Source of the DNA: JANQFM01 sp035471925
GTDB taxonomy: Bacteria; Acidobacteriota; UBA6911; RPQK01; DATIPO01
NCBI GenBank assembly: GCA_035471925.1
Contig: DATIPO010000058.1
Coordinates: forward strand, 1 to 64,000
Length of the DNA: 64,000 bases
Direction: 5' to 3'
A program made the position numbers and the translations under genes. Below the pieces are notes generated by a model. That model saw only the letters and a list, made by a program, of their open reading frames with translations. It was not told where the DNA came from and made no database searches. Positions 54,589 through 63,094 of this stretch are shown piece after piece (position 1 is the first letter of the stretch; each line of letters starts with the position of its first letter).

Positions 54589-55826
54589 TCGGCCAGTTCG
54601 CTCTCGATGTGGATCTCCGAGGTCAGCGTGCGGTGCACGGGGCACTTCTCGGCGATCTCCAGCAGGCGCTGGCGCTGCTGCGAGTCCAGGTCGCCCTGAA
54701 GCCCGATGCGCCGCCTGATGCGGTCGATCTTGCCCTCTTGAGTTTCGCACTTCTCGCAGTCCTTGGCGTGGATCTTGTCATAGCGCAACTCCACTCTGGT
54801 CTTCTCCAAAGGCCATTCCTTGCGGTCGGCGTACATGCGCAGAGTCATGGCGGTGCAGGCTCCCAGGGCGGATTGCAGCAACTCGTAGGGAGTCATTCCC
54901 AAGTCGCCGCCTTTCATGTCGCGGGGCTCGTCGGCTGTCAGGATGTGGCTGCGAGCCCGGATGGCCTGCGCATACTTGGGACCCTGCTCCTCGACCACCA
55001 CTCCGCCTTCAGTCTGGTCCTGCTGCGTGTCATCTTCCTCTTTGACCGGGTCGAGGAAGCGCGAGGCCCAGGCTGAAAGAACCCGGGCCACGTAGCGAGA
55101 GTCTTCAGCATCGCTGAGCAAATGATCGGCGTCGTCCAAGGAGACGAAGCTCTTGGGATGCTTGGCGGCTTGGAAGATCTTGGCGGCTTCGCCGATCGCG
55201 ACTATGTTGTCGACAGGGGAGTGGAAGATGAGAAGCGCCTTCCTCAGTTTGGAGAGCTTCTCGCTCAGCGTTTGGGAGCGGATGTCGCGCAGGAACTGCT
55301 TCTTGATCTGGAACTTGCGTCCCGCCAAAACCACCGTGGCGCTTCCCTCCTCCTCGATTTCCTCCAGCTTGGATTGCAGGAGGTGCTCTACGTGCTGGGG
55401 GTCGGAGGGAGCTCCGATAGTGGCCACGGCCCGGCACTCCTCGACGCTGCCGGCGGCGGCCAGAACGGCAGCTCCGCCCAGGCTGTGGCCGATCAGCAGC
55501 CGCGGCGCCTGAAGGCGCTGGCGCATGGCCTGGGCGGCAGCCTCAAGATCCTGGACGTTGGAGGAGAAATTCGTGTTGGAGAAGTCTCCGTCGCTGTTGC
55601 CCAATCCAGTGAAATCGAAGCGCAGTACGGCGATCCCCTCGCGGCACAAGGCGCGGGAAATTCGTGAGGCGGCTGCGATGTCCTTGGAACATGTGAAACA
55701 ATGGGCGAAGAGGGCATAGGCGCGGGGCGCCGGGGGACGTTCAAGGCGCGCCGCCAATTCCTCTCCACGTCCGTTGTCAAAGGCGAATTTGTCTCGCTTG
55801 ATGTCCACGGCAAGAGATTCCCACAT
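54585..55826 (-). CDS. Alpha/beta hydrolase fused to OsmC domain
   Basis: 413 aa. The N-terminal hydrolase has LLIGHSLGGAAVLAAAG (nucleophile Ser), RFDFTGLGNSDGDFSNT and SLDDADHLLSD (catalytic acid and His). From about residue 275 an OsmC/Ohr domain follows, with the two redox Cys in LGACTAMTLRMYADRK and EIAEKCPVHRTL, and GDLGMTPYELLQSALG. Such fusions are known and probably reduce organic peroxides while clearing esters. The final codons overlap the start of the candidate selenoprotein. Confidence 0.93.
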   Translation of the reverse strand: MWESLAVDIKRDKFAFDNGRGEELAARLERPPAPRAYALFAHCFTCSKDIAAASRISRALCREGIAVLRFDFTGLGNSDGDFSNTNFSSNVQDLEAAAQAMRQRLQAPRLLIGHSLGGAAVLAAAGSVEECRAVATIGAPSDPQHVEHLLQSKLEEIEEEGSATVVLAGRKFQIKKQFLRDIRSQTLSEKLSKLRKALLIFHSPVDNIVAIGEAAKIFQAAKHPKSFVSLDDADHLLSDAEDSRYVARVLSAWASRFLDPVKEEDDTQQDQTEGGVVVEEQGPKYAQAIRARSHILTADEPRDMKGGDLGMTPYELLQSALGACTAMTLRMYADRKEWPLEKTRVELRYDKIHAKDCEKCETQEGKIDRIRRRIGLQGDLDSQQRQRLLEIAEKCPVHRTLTSEIHIESELAE

Positions 55827-55915
55827 CCGGGATTTGAGATCAACGTCGCTCCCGGTCGTGGTTGAAACGTTGACCCCGCACGGGGCATCTAGGGATTAGC
55901 AAAGGAAGAAAACTC

Positions 55916-56944
55916 ATGGTTAAACGCTACCGAGCCGATATCCCTTCACTTGAGCCTACGCCCGCCGAGGTGTACTTCAACCGCCGCAAATTCGTAGCCG
56001 CGATGGCTCTGGGAGCGGTTGGAGCATCCTCCCAGTTCTGCCGGGGCGAAGGGTTCTTTTCCGCGGGTCCTCCCGAGGAAGCCAAGCTCATGCCGCCCCT
56101 TGAGCGGCCTGACGTCTTTCCCGCGGCCCGCAACAACGACTACAAGCTCCCCGAGGGCATTGCCGACAGGATGACTCCCCGGGAAACAGCCGGCTCTCAC
56201 AACAATTTTTACGAATTCCTGCCCGGACGCGGCGGTCCAGCCTGGAAGTACGCCGAAGACTTCGAGGTCGAGCCCTGGAAGGTCGAGGTGACGGGCGACG
56301 TCAACAACCGCATGACGCTCGACCTCGACGACATCTTCGCATTCGATCACGAAGAGCGTGTCTACCACTTCCGCTGCGTGGAGCGCTGGGCCATGAACGT
56401 GCCCTGGAGCGGCTTTCCCCTCTCCAAGCTGATCGAAAAAGCCGACCCCAAGTCCTCGGCCAAGTATGTGCGCTTCATCTCAGCCGAAAAGCCCAAGCAG
56501 ATGCCGGGAATCCAGAAGGCCGCCCACTACCCCTGGCCTTATCATGAGGCCTTGCGCATGGATGAGGCCATGAACGAGCTGGCGCTGGTCGTGACGGGCG
56601 TCTACGGCGAGCCCTTGCTGAAACAGCACGGGGCTCCGCTGCGCATCATCGTCCCTTGGAAGTACGGTTACAAGAACCCCAAATCGATTGTGCGCATCGA
56701 GTTCCTGCGCGAGGAACCCAAGACTTTCTGGCAGATCCAGCCCCACGAATACGGGTTCCTCTCCAACGTCAATCCGAACATCCCCCATCCACGCTGGAGC
56801 CAGCAGCAATCCTACTGGCTGGGCAATGACCAGCGCTTCGATACGCCCATCTTCAACGGTTACGGGAAGTACGTGGCCGAGCTTTACCCGGACGAGCCGC
56901 GCACGCCGCAGCGTCCCTTGCGTCCCGGCGAAATCGCCCGTTGA
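55916..56944 (+). CDS. msrP: Protein-methionine-sulfoxide reductase catalytic subunit (MsrP/YedY)
   Basis: Molybdopterin enzyme repairing oxidised methionine in periplasmic proteins. Twin-arginine signal: FNRRKFVAAMALGAVGA. The Mo-ligand Cys is in VYHFRCVERWAMNVPWSGF; GAPLRIIVPWKYGYKNPKSI is also conserved. 342 aa. The haem partner MsrQ is not next to it. Divergent from the OsmC operon with about 90 bases between. Confidence 0.94.
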   Translation: MVKRYRADIPSLEPTPAEVYFNRRKFVAAMALGAVGASSQFCRGEGFFSAGPPEEAKLMPPLERPDVFPAARNNDYKLPEGIADRMTPRETAGSHNNFYEFLPGRGGPAWKYAEDFEVEPWKVEVTGDVNNRMTLDLDDIFAFDHEERVYHFRCVERWAMNVPWSGFPLSKLIEKADPKSSAKYVRFISAEKPKQMPGIQKAAHYPWPYHEALRMDEAMNELALVVTGVYGEPLLKQHGAPLRIIVPWKYGYKNPKSIVRIEFLREEPKTFWQIQPHEYGFLSNVNPNIPHPRWSQQQSYWLGNDQRFDTPIFNGYGKYVAELYPDEPRTPQRPLRPGEIAR

Positions 56945-56981
56945 GCCTACGGCTGGGGACGTCCCCGGAGAATCAGAGCCC

Positions 56982-57013
56982 AAAAAAAGAGCGGCCCGCC
57001 GAAAGCGGGCCGC
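56982..57013 (-). terminator. Intrinsic terminator for the propeller gene
   Basis: On the minus strand, GCGGCCCGC and GCGGGCCGC form a perfect 9-bp stem around 5 bases, followed by a T-run (A7 on the plus strand, 56982-56988). It lies 30 bases after the stop of the PQQ-like gene and also at the end of msrP. Confidence 0.88.
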
Positions 57014-57042
57014 ATCGGGTTTCTGACTCGATTCAAGTCGCC

Positions 57043-58338
57043 TCAGTCGGCGGAAATGTCGTAGACCAGCAACCGGTCCTGCTCGCGCAGGTAGAGGCGA
57101 CCGTCGGAGATGACGGGGTGAGACCAACTGAATTGGTTGACATCGGGTATCATGAAGCTGCCCTTTTCTCGATACTCTTCGGGAGTGGCTTCGACCAGCA
57201 CCATCAGGCCGTTCTGATAGCGCATATAGAGATGACCGTCGGCATAGGTAACGGCGGCTGAGCCTTCTCCGTCGTTGCGCACCGGTCCCCAGGCCACTTC
57301 GCCGGAGTCCATCTTCACGCACAAGGGAAAGCCTTTGTTGTGGCCGGTTCCGGTGTAGATGTAACCGTCTTGGAGGATCATTCCGCCGTGATGGTTCTGC
57401 ATGGTGCCGGCCTCCAGAAAGTAGACTTCCTGGGCCTCCACACCGTCGCCGTTCTTGACCAGCTTGAGCAGGGCTGCCCCCGTGCGGTAGCCGGTGGAGG
57501 CGAAGACATAATCACCTTGAACCAGCGGAGTGGCGATGTTGGCCACGTCGTTGGCCACGCGGTTGTAGCCCCACAGGAAACGTCCGCTGTCGGCCTCGAC
57601 GCCCACCACGCCGCGTCCCATCAACTGGACATACTGCTTGACGCCCGCCCCGTGGGAGATGACGATGGAGGAGTAACCTGCTCCATCGGCTCCCCGTTCT
57701 CCGAGGTTGGGAACGGCGCTGCGCCAGATTTCTTCTCCGGTCATCTTATCGAGAGCCACGATGGCCGCTTGAGGCCCGCCCGGCGTCACCACAACCTTGT
57801 CGCCATCCACCAAGGGCGATTCGGCATACTTCCAGTTGGTGTTCTGGATGATCATGAGGTGGCCGCCGAAGTCGCGTTGGAGATTGCGTCTCCAAATTTC
57901 TCTCCCGTCGGACTTGTTCAGACACACCAGGTCGCCTTCGGTACCCAGGGCATAGAGGCGATCGCCGTCGACAGTGGGGGTGCTGCGGGCGCCTACGTAT
58001 TGATCGGGCCAGGGCGGTCCAACTCTGGTCTTCCACACAGCGGAACCGTCCGAGGCTTTGACAGCGATGACATACTGGGCATCGTCCACATCGCCCATGG
58101 TAAAGAGCAGGCCCTCGGAGAGCGACAGGCTGGAGTAGCCCTTGCCCATGCCGGAGGCGCTGTAGATCATCCGAGGACCGTCCTCGGGCCACTGTTGCAG
58201 CAACCCGCTCTCGTCGGCGTGGCCGTTTCGCTCGACCCCCCGCCATTGCGGCCAGTCACTGGCCGCGGCGGTCTGCAAGAGCAGCAGCGCCAAGGCCCCG
58301 AGAAGCCATAGGTTTCCGTTTGAGTCGATTCTCTTCAT
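57043..58338 (-). CDS. Exported PQQ-like beta-propeller protein
   Basis: 431 aa from ATG 58338 behind GAGGGAGA. Signal peptide LWLLGALALLLLQTAAAS, then DWPQWRGVERNGHADESGLL and repeats of the form DGDRLYALGTEGDLVCLNKS, VALDKMTGEEIWRSAV, DGHLYMRYQNGLMVLVEA, each a propeller blade. It resembles the PQQ-binding-like outer-membrane BamB relatives common in Planctomycetes and Acidobacteria; whether it binds PQQ or only has the fold is not clear. Confidence 0.87.
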   Translation of the reverse strand: MKRIDSNGNLWLLGALALLLLQTAAASDWPQWRGVERNGHADESGLLQQWPEDGPRMIYSASGMGKGYSSLSLSEGLLFTMGDVDDAQYVIAVKASDGSAVWKTRVGPPWPDQYVGARSTPTVDGDRLYALGTEGDLVCLNKSDGREIWRRNLQRDFGGHLMIIQNTNWKYAESPLVDGDKVVVTPGGPQAAIVALDKMTGEEIWRSAVPNLGERGADGAGYSSIVISHGAGVKQYVQLMGRGVVGVEADSGRFLWGYNRVANDVANIATPLVQGDYVFASTGYRTGAALLKLVKNGDGVEAQEVYFLEAGTMQNHHGGMILQDGYIYTGTGHNKGFPLCVKMDSGEVAWGPVRNDGEGSAAVTYADGHLYMRYQNGLMVLVEATPEEYREKGSFMIPDVNQFSWSHPVISDGRLYLREQDRLLVYDISAD

Positions 58339-58681
58339 CTTATCTCCCTCAATTTGGAACGCTCGATTTTCCCGACTGGAGGTTCTTTCCGGACCTGAGA
58401 CCACGAAACACGCCGATACCACTCGCACGTTTCGCCTCATTGACGGTCAGCCGCCTAAAGAAGTTGCATTTTCCAGTCCCGCATATCTTGCCTCAGGTCG
58501 ACGATGTCCAGCAACCGCATTGCGTCATCCTCACAATCGTCTCAGAGACTGGTGTCACGACCCAAGGACCTTTCAAGCAAACAATTCCCTCGGCTTAGGG
58601 TCTCCCGATGCTTGCAGAGCAGAGACAGGCATCTATATCATGTTGCGAAAGACTTGAGGCTGTTACAATGCGGGGGTAGGC
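58339..58681. other. Divergent gap before the sigma factor
   Basis: 343 bp with no gene. TACAAT at 58664-58669 is a good -10-like box with TTGCGA 15 bases upstream, but it lies only 12 bases before the ATG and would make a near-leaderless transcript. GGGGG at 58672-58676 is a possible ribosome-binding site. Confidence 0.45.
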
Positions 58682-59290
58682 ATGTCACCCATCACTTGGA
58701 GCGATTCAGAGCACTCGCTGGATGGAGAAATTGAATCCTCGACTTCAGTGGAGTTGCTGCAAAGGGCCCGCTCCGGGGACGAAACGGCTCTGAACGCCCT
58801 TTTTCAACGCTACATTCCGCAATTGAACCGTTGGGCGCGGGGCCGCCTGCCGGCTTATGCACGCGATCTGCTGGATACCGACGATCTGGTTCAGGAAACC
58901 ATGATGCACACGGTGCGCAACGTCTCCAGCTTCGTGCCCTGCCACGACAACGCATTTAGGGCCTACCTGCGGCAGGGGCTCTTCAACCGCATTTGCGACG
59001 AGATCCGCAGGTCGCGGCGCAAGCCGGACGAAACCGACGCCCTCAAGCACGAATCCCCCCATCCCGGCCCCAATCCCTTGGAAAAGGTTCTGGGCGAGGA
59101 ATGCCGGAAGCGCTATCACAGAGCACTGCAGTCACTGCGGTCCAAAGACCGCGAGCTCATCATGGCCCGCATCGAGAAGCGCTGGACTTATCAGCGCATC
59201 GCCGAAAGACTGGGGCGTCCGTCCTGTGATGCCGCCCGAATGGCTGTCGCCCGGGCCTTGGTTCGTCTGGCCCAAGAGATGGACGCATAG
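58682..59290 (+). CDS. ECF-type RNA polymerase sigma factor
   Basis: 202 aa. Region 2: LFQRYIPQLNRWARGRLPAY, LLDTDDLVQETMMHTVRNV and AFRAYLRQGLFNRICDEIRR. Region 4: RWTYQRIAERLGRPSCDAAR, helix-turn-helix. Region 3 is absent, as in ECF sigmas. It precedes a transmembrane Ser/Thr kinase gene by 17 bases, so it belongs to the kinase-linked ECF groups, and phosphorylation rather than an anti-sigma factor may control it. Confidence 0.93.
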   Translation: MSPITWSDSEHSLDGEIESSTSVELLQRARSGDETALNALFQRYIPQLNRWARGRLPAYARDLLDTDDLVQETMMHTVRNVSSFVPCHDNAFRAYLRQGLFNRICDEIRRSRRKPDETDALKHESPHPGPNPLEKVLGEECRKRYHRALQSLRSKDRELIMARIEKRWTYQRIAERLGRPSCDAARMAVARALVRLAQEMDA

Positions 59291-59307
59291 GTCAAGGGAA
59301 GACAACT

Positions 59308-62300
59308 GTGAAATCCCCCCAGAACGATCCCCTTCTCAAACTGGCGGCCCGCATCTCGGATGGCGAATCGGTGGACTGGAGCGAAATCGAAGCCATGGGC
59401 CTGGACCCGGCCCAACTTCGCCTGGCCCGCCACCTGCGGACCGTGGCCGGCATCGCCTCGACCCAGGAGAGGGACGCTGCAGACTCCTCACCCGGGCAAG
59501 CAACCGCTCAACGCAAGTGGAGTCATCTCATCATTCTAGAACGGGTAGGGGGAGGAGCCTACGGGCAAGTCCTGCGGGCCTGGGACCCTCAACTGGAACG
59601 CGAAGTGGCCCTCAAACTGCTGCGTCTCCGTGAGGACGAGGAAGAAGAACGCGAGCAACTGCAACTGATCCGGGAAGCCCGCCTGCTGGCCCGCCTCAAC
59701 GATCCCAATGTGGCCACCGTCTACGGGGCCGCCGTCCACCACGGACAAGCCGGAGTGTGGATGGAGTACGTGCGGGGCCGGACCCTGCAGGAAATCATCG
59801 AGGAGCAAGGCCCTTGCAGCGCCGGCGAGGCCGTGGTCATGGGCATGGAAGTCTGCCGGGCCGCAGCCATGGTCCACAAGGCCGGCGTCGTCCACCGCGA
59901 CATCAAGGCGCAGAACATCATCCGGGGCGAGGGCGGACGCATCGTCCTCACCGATTTTGGAAGCGGCTATGCCATACCCCGCTCGGGCCGCGGCAACGAC
60001 GATTTCGTGGTCTCGGGCACCCCGCTCTACATGGCCCCTGAAGTGCTCCGAGGCGAGCAGCCGACTCCTCAGTCCGACATCTACTCCATTGGCGTCCTGC
60101 TCTTCTTTCTGCTCAGCGACAGCTTTCCCGTCCGCGGCAGCGACCTCAGGGAAATCCGCCGGGGCCACCGTGAGGGCGTTCGGCAGCGCATCAGCGAAAT
60201 GCGTCCGCAGTTGCCCCATTCCGTGTGCCGCATCGTGGAGAGAGCCCTCGATCCCAACCCCAAGAAACGATTCGGGAGCGCCCGCCAAATGGAGGACGCG
60301 CTGGCAGCCGCTTTGACCGATTCCGGCCTCGCCATCGAAACGGCCCGCCAGCCCTTCTTTCCGCCCAACATTACACTTGGGCGGCTCATTGGCGCCGCCA
60401 TGGCGGTGTTGGCCCTTCTGGCAATGGTATTGGTGCTGGTTTCTTACTTCACCAGCGAAGCCCCTCCTCTACGCATCATCGTCGAAGATCTGGAGCCCGG
60501 CTTTAGCGAAGTTGAAATCGATCAGATCGAAACTCAACTGAGCCAAATCCTGAAGAGGAACCGGCGCTTCCAGCTCATCCCCAGGGAGGATTTGAGCGAT
60601 GAGCTGGAGCTGGTGAGAAAGAAGGACGCTGCCCTCGACGAGCCTGTGGCCCTCACTCTGCTTCAACGCAGATTCGCAGAGTTGGCTTTGGCCTTTGACC
60701 TGGAGCAAATAGAAGGGGACTATCAGCTTTCCCTGCAGGCCTATGCCCCGCACCCTCTGGGGCATCTCGCCTTCAACGTCGACCGTGTCGAGAGCCGCGA
60801 CCAATTGGCATCATCGGTAGCCGAGTTGCTGCCCCCGCTGTTGGCGAAACTGGAGAGCCGGGCTGGAAAGTTCCCCAAGATATCCTATCCCCCGGTTACC
60901 ACCGACAACTTCAAGGCCCTGAAACTCTACAAGGAGGCGGGGCAGATCATGGAGACCTCCCTTGAGGGAGCGTTGGGAAAGCTCCTAGCGGCGGTGAGCG
61001 AGGATTCAGATTTCGCCTCGGCCTACAGCGACTTGGCCCTTGTCCAGAGCGCCCTCGGTGACTCGAAGCACTCCCTTAAGTCGATTTCCATAGCCTATGA
61101 TTTGCGGCAAAGAGTCACGGCTTTGGAGCGGGAGATAATCGCTGTCCACTACTTTGAAATGACTGGGCAGCATTGGAACGCAATACGCAGGGCCCATGAA
61201 GCCGCTGCTAGTCTCGAAGAGCATGCGCATGTCTTCCAGCCATTTCTGGCCAACGACTACAACCGTTTGGGATATCCACAGAAGGCCGTCGACAGCCTGG
61301 AAAAGGCGATCCGCCTCAATCCCGGAGGGCGCTACGATTATGAACGGAGAAAGGCCTTCATGCTGGTGCAGGCCGACGCTTATCAGGAATCCCTCGATCT
61401 GATCAGGCGGCTGAGAGGAGAAAAGCCCTCCGATCCTTATCTATTCTGGTCTGAGGGCATGGCCAGGATCGCCATGTATGACTTCGAAGCCGCCGAGAAG
61501 GCGCTGAAGGACCTGCAGGAAGGTCACTATGGCGAAGACAAGCGGGTGGAGGACCGCCTCTTCTACAGGACCGTCGGGTTGTTCTACCGAGGCCAAATGG
61601 CCCTCTTGCGGGGCCGCCATTCAGAGGCCATGGAGTTATTCGATATCTTGCTGCTCCAGGGCCGCTCTTTTGATAACGGTTTTCTGAGCTATCAGAGCGA
61701 CCTTCGTTTGGCCCATCTACTTTTCCTCAAGGGCCGGACCGACTTGGCCCTCTCGACTCTGCGCCGTCTGCTGGATGACGACTTCCCGCCCATGTTCCAT
61801 TACATGCTGCGCGACGCGGCACTCTTGCTGGGTCTTTGGGACCGCTGGGAAGAGGCTGCTCCTTACATCGAAAAACTGCGCGAGATCGACAAGAACTATT
61901 CCAGTGAACTCACCCAAGGCTACCTGAATCAGCTTGCCGGGGAGGACGCCCTGTACGGCAACCGCCTCGAGGAGGCCAGAAACAAAATTGGGCCTGGAAA
62001 TAGATCCTTTGATGATATACTCTCTCTATGGTCGCTTGCGCGCTTTTACGAAAGTGAAGGCGACTGCGAGGCGGCAGTCAGTCACTATCAGCGGATCCTG
62101 TCCCAGAGAGGACGCATGATTTACTGGCTATGGCCCGATATGCGGGCCATTGTCTCGGATCGGGCTGTCCACTGCTATGAGCAGTTGGGAAAGCCTGACA
62201 TGGTCCGCGCTCTGCGGCAGCAGTTGAGTGAGCACTGGCAGCCGGACCATTTGGGGCGACGAGTCGTGAACCGCATTTGCGACCGCCCCCATCAGGACAC

Positions 62301-62310
62301 CTCACGTTAG
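59308..62310 (+). CDS. Receptor-like Ser/Thr protein kinase with C-terminal TPRs
   Basis: 1000 aa from a GTG at 59308. Cytoplasmic kinase (residues about 72-335): GGGAYGQVLRAWD, EVALKLLRL, VVHRDIKAQNIIRGEGGRIV, LTDFGSGYAIP, SGTPLYMAPEVL, DIYSIGVLLFFLLSD. All catalytic residues are present, Lys, HRD, DFG. One membrane helix (IGAAMAVLALLAMVLVLVSYF) follows. The outer part has an unassigned domain, then many TPRs (SAYSDLALVQSALGDSKHSL, GYPQKAVDSLEKAIRLNPGG). Probably the signal receiver for the preceding sigma factor. Confidence 0.93.
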   Translation: MKSPQNDPLLKLAARISDGESVDWSEIEAMGLDPAQLRLARHLRTVAGIASTQERDAADSSPGQATAQRKWSHLIILERVGGGAYGQVLRAWDPQLEREVALKLLRLREDEEEEREQLQLIREARLLARLNDPNVATVYGAAVHHGQAGVWMEYVRGRTLQEIIEEQGPCSAGEAVVMGMEVCRAAAMVHKAGVVHRDIKAQNIIRGEGGRIVLTDFGSGYAIPRSGRGNDDFVVSGTPLYMAPEVLRGEQPTPQSDIYSIGVLLFFLLSDSFPVRGSDLREIRRGHREGVRQRISEMRPQLPHSVCRIVERALDPNPKKRFGSARQMEDALAAALTDSGLAIETARQPFFPPNITLGRLIGAAMAVLALLAMVLVLVSYFTSEAPPLRIIVEDLEPGFSEVEIDQIETQLSQILKRNRRFQLIPREDLSDELELVRKKDAALDEPVALTLLQRRFAELALAFDLEQIEGDYQLSLQAYAPHPLGHLAFNVDRVESRDQLASSVAELLPPLLAKLESRAGKFPKISYPPVTTDNFKALKLYKEAGQIMETSLEGALGKLLAAVSEDSDFASAYSDLALVQSALGDSKHSLKSISIAYDLRQRVTALEREIIAVHYFEMTGQHWNAIRRAHEAAASLEEHAHVFQPFLANDYNRLGYPQKAVDSLEKAIRLNPGGRYDYERRKAFMLVQADAYQESLDLIRRLRGEKPSDPYLFWSEGMARIAMYDFEAAEKALKDLQEGHYGEDKRVEDRLFYRTVGLFYRGQMALLRGRHSEAMELFDILLLQGRSFDNGFLSYQSDLRLAHLLFLKGRTDLALSTLRRLLDDDFPPMFHYMLRDAALLLGLWDRWEEAAPYIEKLREIDKNYSSELTQGYLNQLAGEDALYGNRLEEARNKIGPGNRSFDDILSLWSLARFYESEGDCEAAVSHYQRILSQRGRMIYWLWPDMRAIVSDRAVHCYEQLGKPDMVRALRQQLSEHWQPDHLGRRVVNRICDRPHQDTSR

Positions 62311-62335
62311 CCGCCGGTCGTTTGGCTCCGGCGGC
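62310..62335 (+). terminator. GC-rich hairpin at the kinase stop codon
   Basis: GCCGCCGG (62310-62317) pairs with CCGGCGGC (62328-62335) around a 10-base loop immediately after the stop. No T-run follows, so any termination would need Rho. Confidence 0.4.
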
Positions 62336-62497
62336 GGGCATCGTTTCGCTCCGGCCGAAACCAACAGAACGACCGGCGCTCCCCTTCAACGAATTCATGG
62401 CAGGTTCCCTGCGGCTCTCACTGCAGTCGGGCCGGATTGCGGACCCCGCAAGGGCGGGGAGAAGCTCGCCCCGGAAGCATTCCGTAAGGAGTTTGCC

Positions 62498-62986
62498 ATG
62501 TGCAGATTGTGGAAAATCTGGGGAAGATCGGCCACCGACGGAGACTTCCTCGACGATGTCACCAGCGACCCGCGTCAAGCGGCCCAGTCGCTCGAGCTTC
62601 GCATCAGCCAGTACGAGGTGGGAGAGCTGGACCGTCTCCTGGCCGTGTCTTCCATTCCCGACGCCTTGACCGACGTAGGCGAGAGAGTGGATGCCTTGAG
62701 CACGCCGTCCACTCACGGCGAGGACTTCCTGGAGTTTCTGGGAGCCTTGATCATCGATCCCTTGCTGCGGGCGCAAGTCCGCAATGATGGCGCCCAGTCG
62801 GTGTGCGAAGATCAGTTCCTAAGTCTGAGCGGCTCCGAAAAGCAGCTCATCGAGGACCTCCTGGATGACGAAACCGCCTCGGACGCCATGGATACGGTCT
62901 CCGAGGACGGCTGGTTCATTGCCTGTTCCCTGGGTCTGATCGACGATCCGACTTACGATCACACCCAGTACACGCCCCAACCTTGA
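62498..62986 (+). CDS. Small acidic protein with a duplicated leader-like segment, 162 aa
   Basis: TAAGGAG is 7 bases before the ATG. The acidic protein has two similar blocks: GDFLDDVTSDPRQAAQSLEL...ISQYEVGELDRLLA and EDFLEFLGALIIDPLLRAQV...LSLSGSEKQLIEDLLDD. The pattern of FL..L..DP...A and LS..E...L..LL resembles the leader region of some ribosomally made peptide precursors, though the match is by eye. It also contains Cys at residues 2, 103 and 143. It lies 187 bases downstream of the kinase in the same direction; a substrate or adaptor of the kinase system is possible. Confidence 0.65.
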   Translation: MCRLWKIWGRSATDGDFLDDVTSDPRQAAQSLELRISQYEVGELDRLLAVSSIPDALTDVGERVDALSTPSTHGEDFLEFLGALIIDPLLRAQVRNDGAQSVCEDQFLSLSGSEKQLIEDLLDDETASDAMDTVSEDGWFIACSLGLIDDPTYDHTQYTPQP

Positions 62987-63094
62987 GCCGCCGAAGAGCG
63001 ACTCCGCTCGGGATTGCCCGGGCGGCGGCCTTTGTGGGACAATCTCCTGCAACAGGCAGCCGGTCCAGACGCCCGTCTCGGACGCTTTCGGCAC

